From: Cloeon dipterum
Taxonomy: Eukaryota > Arthropoda > Insecta > Ephemeroptera > Baetidae
DNA: 64,000 bases
NCBI RefSeq assembly: GCF_949628265.1
Contig: NC_088787.1
Location: 16,544,501 to 16,608,500, forward strand
Direction: 5' to 3'
Shown one piece after another: positions 1 to 11,729 of this stretch. The notes below the pieces were generated by a model, which ran no database searches, was not told where the DNA came from, and was given only the letters and a program-made list of their open reading frames with translations. Position numbers and translations under genes: made by a program. Positions within the stretch are counted from its first letter, which is position 1. Each line of letters opens with the position of its first letter.

Positions 1-137
1 TCACTCTGTCAAAAATGGAATATACCCCGTTTAAATTGGCTTCAAAACCATCCAAAATTAGTCATGTGATAGGTTCAGACCTTTTTCGAGATAGGCGACC
101 CCCTGATAGAGAACAACTTGCGAAAACTCCGTGTCCC

Positions 138-300
138 AATAACATCGCGAATAAATAACATTGTCTCATTGGAGGAAGCCCAGTCCAGAAAAGTATCAAC
201 TCGTGATGCTGCCCCCCGCACCGAGGTCTTCTTATTGAAATGCTAATAGACATTCGTCCCGTGGAATTAATTCACGCATGCTGGAAAGGTGCAAATTATA
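138..300 (-). repeat. Degenerate copy of SINE-like repeat B
   Basis: Blocks such as CCCAATAACA, CCGCACCGAGGTCTT and GCTGGAAAGGTGC occur here in the same order and spacing as in the better copies near 26.7, 33.0 and 54.6 kb. The middle is badly eroded. Orientation is assigned from the other copies, which end in an A-rich tail on the minus strand. No open frame is associated with it. Confidence 0.6.
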
Positions 301-3300
301 GCAAGAAGCGAGTTGGAAAGCTTTCACAATCCTCCCAAATCCGAATCGACTCGTCATTACAATGCAATAGAATGAAATGTAAGCGCAAAGAAGCTCGCGC
401 TCAACCCCAAATATCGCTCGGATTCTCACGTAGCAAGTTCACGCAAGCATGAGCTCATCAATGCGAACCAACGGCTTGGTTTAATTTGATAAGCATAAAA
501 ATGAACATACAAATTCCCAACCCTAACAATATATAGGCACTTAATTTCATAAATTTATTTCACCTTTGGATCAGGAAGGCACGTGGTTCATCCAGCGCAA
601 AGAAATTTTTTATCTTTTCTCAAGATTCTAAAAATAGCCTATGGGGGATGTTAACGAAAATCATTCGTATATTACATTTTATTTTATAGCTTTGATAGCA
701 AATCCTACAAGCCATGGCTGCAATCACGAAATAGGAGGATTATATAAGAAATAAAAAGCCTCTTCTTGCACGCGCTTGGCGAACTCTTAGCACCGTAAAC
801 GGCATATTTTCGCCTCGAGATTTAGGCTAGCAGATTAAGAAATGATGATAATCTACTTTTCGCAAAAGAAGTCGTCGCGCGTGAAAGGCCTTTTGAAATA
901 CCACGCGCAACTCTTTTATTCAACGCAGAAAACATTTTACGCAGGCTCTCGGCTCTTCTTGGAAAGGAACGAAGCATAATTTTCTCTCTCGCGGCGAAAA
1001 TTTCCCAGCGAAACGTCAGGTGGAAAAAGATGCCAAGAAATCTCTTTAATCCCCTCTCTTGTTGTGCGATTAAGCACTGAAGCGGGAGTTGGCAAAGCCG
1101 CAACAAATGCCATTCTGTAAATATTTGCTGCGAATTAAATTCTGACGCTTTTGTCTTTCAGCACCATTTGAAACAGACCGTAATCCCTTCACCTCACTTT
1201 CCGTGATTATCCCCCACAAAATTCTTCTGGTTAAATATAACGATTCATAGGATCCTTTCTTATCAGTTATTTCTGTAAAATGCATTATTTCATAATTGCA
1301 ATTAATTTTGAACGTTATTATTATATTGCAGCCGTTTTATACTGGAACAGAGATGGTGATTTTTTATTCCTCAGACAACTTATACGAGGCTTCAGTGAAC
1401 AAAATATCGTTCGTGCGAAAATTTGCTTCCTAAATTTAATATCTTCGTCGACAGAGCCAACGCTTGTGTGAACTGATGAAATTTTGGCTCATTTCAAAGA
1501 CTTCCAAGTTAGCGCAAGACCAAAAGTTTTGGCTGTTCATACGGAGGCACTTTAGCACATCACCGCACATATGTACACACACTCGCCTTTGCTCGCACAC
1601 CGACGCAGGCCTGCCCTCTTCGGGAACAGCAACATCGTTTGTCCATTAAAAATAACAGAGCCAGTTTGCACCCAGTTTAATTCCGCTCCAACTGTTGTAC
1701 TCTTTGCCACGCTGGAGTTGGCTAAATATTGGCCCGAGGGTGGGAAAAGAGCTGTTTTATTTCGGCCAGACGGCGGTCGGGCACACCTGCGCAAAACCTC
1801 TTTTCCTTCCCCCCGTCCTTTTAGCGCCTAGTTGCAACAACTAGTCTCGGGAGGAAATTGAAATTCGTGAATACGGCCATGCACAATGCATGACAACAAG
1901 GTCGGTTTCATTGCAGCCGTGGGGCAAAAAAGAGACGTGGTGGCCGCCGCCGTGCGCTGCGAAGAAACGTCGCCTGTTTATGGTCTATTTGCTAATGCCA
2001 TCGCTTTTACGACCCGGTGCCATTTGACATCCCAAATTACGATTGGCACACTTCTTGCACAATTTGAGCGCAAACTTCGCTGCAAATGGCCGTGGCCATG
2101 TAAAGCGAAAATAATGGCGGCTTTTGGATGATACTACTGCGTTAAATGGCAGCTATTAACTCGTGCGCTTTCGGGCTACAGGTTTCATTTATGGATCTCG
2201 CTTTCGAGCGATTTGATATTTATAAATTGTAAAAGTAGCCATTCACAAAGACAATTTTATAGAGTTGGAGCAAATAAATAAATGTTATCGATTTAAGGAA
2301 TTTTTGTGTCACGACTTCTCCCTCAGCAATCTGCCTTGTTTTGCATCTCGTCAAATGAGAGAAAAAATTGAAAAGAATATCGACTTCAACCAACGAGATT
2401 CTTGTTTAAGTATATAGCTTATTTCCTTTCAAACAATTTTCATAGAGATTTGAAAGCATTTGTTCGTAAAAATATCGCAACTTACGTTTTTCTGCAATGC
2501 TTGCAGCTTATTTAACTCAGAAACATTGCAAACTATTTTTATGGAAATAGGATTTATTTTATTTCTGTTTAATTGACTTCCCGTTGTTCCACGAGAAATA
2601 TCAAGAGGTAGGCTTAAAAACGAACTGCATGAACGTAGCGGAAAACAACTTCTTACAGGAAATAATATAACTGCATGGACTTTGCAGAAGAGGATTTGCA
2701 CGAGGTAGATGGAAACATAACAGTTGATCACTAATTACCGAGGAAAACTAAGCAGGAAAATCAGAACCATCTATCAGCGATCTATTTCCGTTCAGCAAGC
2801 AAAACTCACTGGCGAACTCTTGAATCATTATTAATGCGTGTGTGCGGCACAGTGGCCAGCGTTATTATCACTCCACTATTTCGTCGGTCTCGAGGGGCCA
2901 ATGAGTTTCAATATTGACCAATAATTCGCCAGGACCAGTAGGAGCATATTTAATGGACACGAACACGGTCCGCATCCCGCAGAGGCGGCCAATGGAATTT
3001 TTAATTCAGACCAATCGACCCATCTGCCGAGTGAAATTGTACCGAATGAAAAAGCAAAGTGCTCAAAGTGTAAGCACACACACGAGCGCGCGGCAGGCTT
3101 TAGCAGCTTGCCAGAACCGGGCTTTGGTGTATTTTTTCATGGAAATTCAATTTCCCTGCATGCCGGCAAAGCAGCAGAGCATCATTTGTTGATATTGCCG
3201 GCAAACTCGCACACACAGTAGGCACCCAGCATATACCCACATTGGCGCGCGCAGAGATGGAAATAGTACGGCTAAAACGGTGGCAGGTGGAGCAGATGTA

Positions 3301-5629
3301 AATCAGCAAGCAATGCGACGCCTGTTGTTGACTGATTCTATAATTTTTGTGCCACACTCGGCTTTCGTTGTCATGCATGTGCTACTTTTTTGCATTTTAA
3401 TTACATAACAACAGCACCGCCGATGACATTATTGGCGCATGAATTAAATCTGCTGCTGACGTGACCGCCTGCGCTAAAACGTTGACAGGTTCAAATTGAA
3501 TTTCATTATACCTCAATTGCAATTAATTTGAAAATGTTATTTGATTCTATTGCAAAGCAACTGCACCTTCAAGCAATTTTTCTTACAATTTTGTTTGTTA
3601 ATAGCTATAAATATAAAACTAATGGACATCCATTGTAATTTTTGCGACTAATTGCAGTTAAATATTTACCATCAAAACATCGTGTTTGATTGATCTTGTT
3701 AATTAAAACAACATCCGCACCTTTGTCCGGTTTCCAGACTAATCTCCTGCGCTCTCGATGCAAACGGAAAGGTGAGTTTTATCACAAATATTCAATAAAT
3801 ATCCGGCAGCGGCTTAGCGTTGGAAACCACGTTCCACATTGTCCTTTGCAGTCGATCTCCATATCGCGCGACGTTAACGACCTTGTATTTCAGGCGTCGT
3901 GCCATTCCACGTCATCATAACTCGGAATTTCTCCTTTTTTTATTGCGATCATGCCCGGCCGACGCTCTCCATGTGAATTGGAGAGGCCAGGAGCAGCAGC
4001 TCTGCATGCACTTTACGATCACCCACTCGCTCGTTCAGTGTGCTCTTTCCATGCGACATTTGTACAGCACATTTCGTCGTGCAGCGCTTTCAATTCTTGA
4101 TGAGAACGACTGTTTTTTGCGCAGACGGCGAAGATCGATTCGTGTGTGTATCTTGCTGAATGCACAGAAAGCCGCCACGCTTACAAGTTCCTATAGCGAT
4201 TAAACGTCAGTATGAGGCCCGTTCAAATAACATCTGCGGCGTTAATCATTCATCGAATTTCTTGAGCGTTGAATGAATGAAACACAGGGAAATACATATG
4301 TGCCGTTTGTATACTTTGACATCGCAGTTCATTCACGCTAAATTTAGAAGGAATTTACAGAGGGTGGAAATAAATTTTTTTGCTGGCAGATTTTCAAGGT
4401 GGGGTGAATGAAATATCTGAGGGGCCCACAAATCTGGGGAACCTACAGAACTCATTTAAGGGCAGTCGAAACACGAGTAATTTAATTGGACTCGCAACGC
4501 ATATGTAGTTTTGAATTCTCGTAAGTCTTAAGAGACTCCTTTAGTTCGAAATCTTCTTTCTGAGACTGCAATGGACGAATAGTAAAAAGCATTACTATTT
4601 AAATCGGGGAGGGAAATGTATGGGGGATGACCGAATACAGGGTCACAGCTGGAGCTTGTGACACGAAGCCCGTCTATGGAATAATATTTTAGCTGCTCAG
4701 TATTAACTAATTTCTCTCACACTCTCTGCGTTTCTTCACAGGCATTCACGAAACTGGTTTAAATCGGCTTTTTGCGCTTTGAGAAATCTCTTTAAAACTT
4801 TGCAACGTTGGTCTCGTTCATTTTTTACAAGAACTTTTAAGCTCAAATATCATTTGTTATAATTAAACCCTAACTTTTCCCTCCCAGCACGCAAGGAAAA
4901 ATGCGAAGTAGAGTCAAAGAAATTCAAATTTCCTGTTGCAACCCCGGGCGTTCATACAGGGAAGGGAAAGATTAAAATAACATGGAAAGCTAGTCTCCGC
5001 CTTCTCCGCTGTGTGCAAACTCAAGACGGATGAAAACAAGGCTGCTCTGTTGAAATTCGATTATACACCGGCGCCGAAGACACGCAGGGGCGAGCCGAAC
5101 GCCCGCCTGTATTTGGAAAAGCGATTTTTGAGGCCTCAGGGCAGAGCGAAAGGTGCTTGAGCGCGGCCGGCTGTCACAAAAGAGGAAAATACCCGGTGAT
5201 TGACAGGCGGCACACGGGAGGTAGCTTGCTTTTATTTCGGCACCGGGTGTGTTTTCCAAACGGTTGCATTTTGCGCAAGGCACACGCTTAGAATGTGGCG
5301 TGGTGAAGCGGCGCAGGTCCACTTGTTGCCATTTTTAAATAGCTACTTGGTGTACGATCGACATTGCTCGTCTATGCTTTTATTTATGGTCGGCCGCCAG
5401 TCTGAAGCTTTTCTCATTAAACACTCGTCTCGTAAATAGCCTCGGTTTTCCCCAACACCTTTAGTGTCAATCGATTTACTTCATCGAAGCTTTTCCCTTG
5501 GTGAAGATTTAAACGTTTTTAACTCCTACAAACGCTACTCGGTTATCTTAACTCAAGCTCTTAGCACCGTATCTGAGGACCAATAAAACATAATACACTT
5601 TCTATTCAAATAAAAATTGAAGGATGTAT
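301..5629. other. Gene-free stretch
   Basis: I see no exon chain, RNA gene or recognisable protein here. Short open frames are confined to GC-richer islands (about 1550-2110, 2870-3500, 3690-4200 and 5000-5330). There both strands are open at once, which fits reduced stop-codon density better than coding. The AT-rich parts hold many TAAT-type motifs. The islands could be regulatory elements, but nothing in the sequence proves this. Confidence 0.6.
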
Positions 5630-6064
5630 ATATTTATTTATTCTCTATTCTAAATATAAAAACAGTTACAAGAAATAAAAAAATTCACAAATTCAAGTTT
5701 ACACAAAAATACAAATAATGCAAGGTCTAAAATTCAAATCATAAATAATAACAGTCAAATATAAAATTTTGACGAACCGATTTTCTTTGGCTATTCGTTA
5801 GCGGACAACCCGCGGAAGTGCTGCAACACCCTCGAAAGGGTGTGTGCTGCCTAGTGGAGTCATTGTCTAGGAGAAGGGAAAAACATCACAAATTACATAA
5901 AATGACTCTGCCACAAGGACGCTTCACACACTAATGGGAAATGTGCGGGCGTACGCTCCTTTAACGCATCCGGGATATTATTCCACTGACTGGCCGGTCG
6001 GTATGAAAAGGCATCGCGGCCGATCCTTGTCCTCGCTGGCGTTAAAACCAAACCGTGCTAGTGC
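5630..6064 (-). mobile_element. LINE (non-LTR retrotransposon) 3'-end fragment
   Basis: On the minus strand an open stretch from about 6057 to a TAA at 5899-5901 reads as the C-terminal tail of a LINE reverse transcriptase. It has the spaced pattern P-x-RT-x-IGRDAFSY-x5-WNNIPDALKER, the usual WN-x-LP-x-x-LR signature of Jockey/CR1/RTE-type proteins. A TAG lies just upstream, and beyond that the frame decays into several stops, so only a dead fragment remains. Downstream (5630-5880) is an AT-rich stretch with AATAAATAAAT, as expected of a LINE 3' UTR. The clade cannot be assigned from this piece, and the outer boundary is approximate. Confidence 0.7.
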
Positions 6065-6624
6065 GTCCATGTCTATTATATACCTGTGTCACATTTTTTT
6101 TAAAGTACAAGTTGTTATAGGCCAACTGCATTTTAACAGGCATCATATTTTGGTATTTAATGGGTGGAATATGCTTGCCGTAAATAAGATGTATTGTATT
6201 GCTTTATAATGATTTGATTTTAATCCATGTCAGATTATTCGAGTATTACATTTTGATGTTACCTCCTCCTGGTGGATTGAGTTTGCTTTTACAACAGGTA
6301 AAACATATTTCTTACCTGGAACACCCACGTCATAACTTGATGTGGGACTCCAAGCGGAAAAGGGTCAGATTTCAATTTCGCTTGCGGAGACAAGGGATGA
6401 CACCAAACTTAGCTGGTGAAACTTATTTCTTCGAGTACGGCGTTTGGAACCAGAGCGGAAATTTTGAGGTTAGGGAAAACTAAAGCTAATTTTTCGACAA
6501 GTAGTAAATTAACTGAACGTACGTATTTTACAAAAATTAATACTCAAATCACGAGGAAAAGATGCATTCATCAGGAAACAATCAGCCTAGCGAGCCGATT
6601 AAAATTGCGGGCTATGCAGCGGGC

Positions 6625-7212
6625 CTACAGCCCTTTAAATAATATCCACAAGCGACCTTCATGCGCCATTTGCGAATTATTAAAAGGCGTCGCCCTAAAC
6701 AAACAGCACTTGCCTGCGGTTTGTTTCTGCTCGGTGGAGCGCGAAGTGCAATCAAACGGTTCGGCATTATGAAATTCGATTCCGACGGCGGCGTTTTTAC
6801 CGCGCCGCGTGCCGCCGGAACCTCTCATGGTGAAATATTCGCACAGATAAGTCGGGCGGCCGTAAAAAAGATCTTGTGGTCCGTGAAGGATGGGGGCGAA
6901 TGGAAATATGAGAGAAGCTGCGAGCACCGCCGGAGCTACAGGATCCCGGCAACAGCCCAGGGGTACTTTTCTGTTGCTCGCCCACATATATAAGCCGTGC
7001 GCATACACAACGCACTCAGCCGCGGATATATTTTGCGCGAGCAATGCTTGAGACCGTGAATCAGGCGTGTATTTGCTGGAAATGCCATCGTAATGCAGAT
7101 TTGTGCTGATCCGCCTTATGACGGGCGCGCCATTTATTATTGATGCCCCACAGACGGCAACGAAGAGGCTGGAAATTGCCAATAAAACGGACTGAACGAA
7201 AGTGTTCGGCAA
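6625..7212 (-). other. Long unrecognised ORF (195 codons), doubtful gene
   Basis: This is the longest open frame in the left 26 kb. It starts with a hydrophobic stretch reading like a secretory signal (VLLAISSLFVAVCGA) after a short leader, then a mixed sequence with scattered cysteines and no domain I recognise. Against its being a gene: an opposing plus-strand frame of 110 codons is open over 6661-6993, the island is GC-rich, composition is uneven, and I see no flanking exons. It could equally be a non-coding conserved block. I would not call it a gene without transcript support. Confidence 0.2.
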
Positions 7213-8179
7213 TGCTACCAGAGAAACAGGTGTTAAATTGTGCCAAACACTTTGACGTCAACAACTAACACTGGCCGAAGAATTAACGATTCGCATGGCA
7301 GTTGAATTCAAAGAATGTTTATTGGATGTTACAAAATTAATCTATGGTTTTCAACACAAGGTTTTAACATACAAATGCGTGTACTTCGGAAACGCGGGAT
7401 GCCAGGTTATACAGTAATTTTTTATTTACGAACTTGAATTTTATTTTGAGGGAGAGGTATCGGCAGAGGATGGTTATTGGAATCTTTCCAGAATTAAAAT
7501 CCTGAAATCTTCAGCAAACAAGTCCGTAGTTTTAAAGGTTAGAAACGCATAGTTTTTAAATTCAAAGAGTGAAAATTTAACTGGGAATTGTGGTAAATTG
7601 TAATAAATGTCGTTTTAAGAGAATATAGAAAACTATAATTTTTGCTATGGAAAATTAAGTGATAATAAATTGATATATGGTGAAAAACACAAAATGGAGT
7701 TAACAGTAGAAAAATAAACGCTTGTGTGGCACTATCTGTTCAACAGTTTTACAAAATAAAAATGTGATGAGCAACAATCTGAGTTCAATTCACTTTCTTC
7801 GTACACGTGTTGGTTGTTGCTGCTGGAGGGTGGTCTACGTTGGCGCGCTTGGGTGGTCGTTGAAGGGCGAGACAGCTCAGGACTTTGATGGTGTCAGTCT
7901 TGGGATACGCGGAGGTGTGACGGCTCGCTCGTTGTTCAGCTCCTATGATTCCGGGGTGCGACTGCTGTCAGGACACTTTGGCGAGGCACGAGAACGTGAG
8001 TGCCGTGCACCAAACCGCCAAGCCAGGGCGCTACGAGAGTGGCAGAAATTATTGTCAGATCAATGGCCCAAAAAATGAAATAAAGTGTTTTCAGAGCGAT
8101 CACTTGAGTCAAACACCCAATAAAAATGTTAACATAAACTAACGTTTGATTCTAAGGAAAATCAAGTAAAGTTTTATCA

Positions 8180-8285
8180 AGATGTTTGCCAGGTATGCTG
8201 CCTTTTCTCACATGTTTTATATAAATTTGACGACTTTTTAATAACATGAATGTATTTTGACCTAGTGTGAGAATAAACAAATATG
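8180..8285. repeat. Short dispersed repeat C, copy 1
   Basis: The segment containing TGCCTTTTCTCACATG, then TTTATA, a TTTGAC block and TAAACAA, recurs with similar spacing at about 43727-43835 in an xmas intron. The match is about 100 bp with substitutions and small indels. No terminal repeats or target duplication are visible, so the class is unknown. Confidence 0.5.
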
Positions 8286-11122
8286 TATTATAAATCTTTA
8301 TTTCACTGATATCACATATTATACAAAAGTAGTGAAGCACATGTACAAAGCGAACATGTCGCTGAAACGTCGGCAAAACAAAAGATAGTCACGCTGGACA
8401 AGGCCTATGCTAAAAACATTCACAACACGATTCAACAACGCGAGTTTAGTAATTTTAATGTACTCAATTTAAGCATTAATTGAGGAATTTTTATTCCGAA
8501 AATTTCAATCTAATGAATTGATAATGAGAAAACAAACTTTGCAGTTTTAGTAAAGAGACTTTGCGTTGATAAGGACGTTACGAGTTCAAGAGTGCATTAA
8601 TCTGGAAATACCTTTTCAATCTTCGAAAAATGGTCTCAAAGGGTTGTGTCAACAAAAATCAACATTCAAAGAGCTCTCTTCGCTCTGCCTGCACGGGTAA
8701 AATCAAAGCGCGCGCCGGGCCTGCTCTCCCAACCCTCGAAAACCTCGAATCTCATTGTATTGAAAAACACGTAACAGGTTCCATCCCAAGCACGCACACA
8801 AAACGCCGTCGATACGTTGTGTGCTCGATAAAGCGAGAGGCGAAAAAATATGTAACAGAGTAAGGTCGGATGAAAAAAAAACTTGTAAACATTCCACAGA
8901 TGCAAGGAAAAGTGTTGTTCGCGGCGCCTGGCAAAGAGCTGATTGCGGCTGAGCCTCTGGCAGACCAGCCTGCCGCGCAGCGCCCAAGCCCAAACTCCAC
9001 ATTTGATGTAGTGCGAAAGAAAAAGTGGGCAACTTTTAGGATGGCCAGCCAGCGTGTGCGGCATTGACAAAATCTGCGCTCCTCTTTCTCGGCTCTCCGA
9101 CGAAAGCACCACATAAGCCGGCCGGGCCTAAAATATCAGCAACTTTTGAGCAAGCGCGTGTGTGTCAAAAAATGTATTTGCGAGGACACTCTCGAAAGGC
9201 TAAGAGAGGACGGAACGACCGCTAAGGTGGAGTAGGCTCTCGACACTTTTTAAACACTGATGCTTCGCCAAAGCACGCTAAGTACAGTGTGAATATAAGG
9301 GTAAAAGAAAGCATTGGGAACAGCGAATACAGTTTTCCTTTTGAAGAAGGAAGTAGTGGATGTGGATGAAAGAGAGCAGAGTTTTCGTTCCGTTGGTTCA
9401 ATTACTGCTAAAGTTTTTGTAGGCCCTTTCATGCTTGTTGGATGGCTCTTATTATGAATTTCCGTCATGTTAAATTCAAAATTAGAATCCCTTGTGCACA
9501 AAACTGGGAATTTTCGAAACTTGAAGCTCTCCTTCCTCCCCGAGGAATTTCTAAAGGAAGCAGGCAATTTTCATGGTAGATAATCCGTAATTTTATGCTC
9601 TATCGAGCACGTATAAGGTGATTGTGATGCTGAACCCATTATTCAACGCTTAAATAATTGTGTGCTATGATCTGAATGAACACTCAAAAAGGCTTTGAAT
9701 TTTCGATAGATTTTTTATCTTTATTTATGATATGTTTGAACAGTGATTTGTATCTAGGAAAACCTAAATAAAGTATTTGATTTTATCACAAAGCTCTCAA
9801 GAATGCCCAGTGGTTCTATAACAAAAGGAATTAAATTGAATTTGTGTGCATTGAATTCTGGTTCAAAATTGTCACACAAAATTTATAGCTTTATCTGGTT
9901 ATGCAAATGTAAAGCCAGAGCACAATATGATTCTACTATTTGAATTAAGAACAGAACTGCATTGCTGGTTTCAATGGCGTGTGAAGGCAGCAAGTTTCAC
10001 TGAAATATTCACCAAAGTTCCCTTGCAAGCTTCATCGCCGTTGCATTTTATTGCAGCTGTGCACGTTGTTCATTATGCGATGCAATGGTCTGTGCGACGA
10101 TATATAAACCTAACAGGCCGTACTAATAAATATTTTACCCGTTAAACAATGAGCAGGGAGTAGAATGTTGGACCAGGACTGCAGCGCAAAAGCGACGAGT
10201 TGGAGAGAAAGAGAGCTCTGTTTAAAAAGCGGGCAGCCTCTTTAATTTGATTGCTTTCCTTTTGTTGGGTTATTCTAACTCAATTTCGCCGTGGTCGCTC
10301 AGCAGACAAACCAACAGCCAAGAATACGAGATTGCTAGGGTTGTGTATTTTAAACGATTTTGTTTACTAGGCCTCTATCTGGGGATTATTAGCATTGTTT
10401 TGATTCGTAATGAATTCGATATATTTGAAATGATCGTGTTTCTTTATAGCATTCGCGATATCGTTATCTCTGCTAAAAATGAGATCTTTAATCTGATTTA
10501 AAGAAATAAAATGCTCTTTATCTAGAATCAAACCTAAACGAAATCTTCAATAGTGTTTAACATTCATCAGCTCCACTGTTCAGTAATTTTGCGAGTTTCA
10601 TTGAAGAGGACAAGTATGCTTGATTTCTTTCGTCTACAATTCACAACCCTCCAAAATCGCTTTATTTTCCGGCACTGTACACGATTTATTCCTTTGCGGA
10701 GGAACAGAGAGAATAAGAGGTCTGCCGTAGCCAGTCACCTGGAACCACATGGTAGCGGCGGCCTTTATTATTCGGGCCCATTTGCAATCGATATTCAATT
10801 TGGAGCAACTGTTCACCGGCCGGTGGCCGACGTGTCCACCAGGCCAATAAATAAATTCGTCCCGGGCTGACGGCGGCCTCTAATGCATCTTAAAGGGGAG
10901 CTAAGATGCAGCGAGGCGAGAGTGGAAATTTAATAATTCAGCGGTGGGTGGCGCCTCTTGTTTCCATCTACCTTCTAAATAAGTCTTCGGTTGAATTATT
11001 AACACCAGCGGTGGAAAATAGCTTTCTTAGCACGTCGGTGGCGACACGTTAGGTAGCTCCTCGCTCCGCGCGCGAGCCGCTGAACGAAGGAGAGACACAA
11101 AAAAAGCATCCCGCAAATGCCC

Positions 11123-11254
11123 TTCTCGCTCTCTCGCTCTCTCTTTTTCTCTCTCCTCTGCGGCTGGGATAAAGGAAACTGTTTGCCACTCGCAGTCTCT
11201 CGCGCAAAGTAAATATTGAAAGTGGCTGGTGCGCGGAAGTGTGTGTTATATATA
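11123..11254. promoter_or_regulatory. CT/GA-repeat tract and TATA-like motif
   Basis: A run of CTCTCG and CTCT units at 11123-11159 would form clustered GAGAG sites on the minus strand, the motif bound by GAGA-type factors in insects. About 90 bp downstream on the plus strand is TATATATA (11247-11254), followed about 35 bp later by a TCATTG initiator-like sequence. No open reading frame of note follows on the plus strand. This may be a promoter of a non-coding or distant transcript, or a chromatin element. The evidence is motif-level only. Confidence 0.3.
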
Positions 11255-11710
11255 CCCGGTGCCCGCTGTTGCTCGTGATCTAAGTTATCATTGTCCCCAC
11301 TGTGGCGTGCACGGGGCTGTGGAGCAAATCCCCGACAAAGTATCAAAGTGGCACCCAGACCGCCTCCTTGCCCTCTGAACTCGCACACAAACACAGGGCT
11401 AATATTAGTGGCTCTGCAAACAATGCCGAGTGTGTAATCGCCAACTTGAGGATATTCTACTCGGGGACGTTTTTCATAAAATTTGGGCTGTATGACTCCA
11501 TTTTCTAAAGTGTTTTTCGGTTAAAAATTTAAACCCGTTTAGAGGTTAACTATAGCATTAGTTGAATTATTTTTTCATAATAATACTGTGGAGAATTTTA
11601 GGTAGTTTTACTGATTTTATTTTGCAGTTGCAGTGCACTGGGACAGCTGGTTAAATTTAATTCTCAAATGAGAAACTATGTCACGACACTGCTATAAAAT
11701 CCTCTTGAAA

Positions 11711-11729
11711 GCAGCAGCAGCAGCAGCAG
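11711..11729. repeat. (GCA)n trinucleotide microsatellite
   Basis: Six uninterrupted GCA units followed by TTGCAGC lie in non-coding DNA. No open frame surrounds them that would make a glutamine or alanine tract. Confidence 0.8.

Noticed and set aside
4990..5322. A minus-strand frame with CAKC and CAAC pairs
   Set aside because: A GC-rich island with an opposing open frame; no domain and no splice context.
8666..9114. Three overlapping open frames on the minus strand plus two on the plus strand
   Set aside because: Simultaneous openness of many frames shows low stop density, not coding.
10999..11394. A 131-codon minus-strand frame over the CT tract
   Set aside because: Its Arg/Glu-rich part is just the translated GA repeat.
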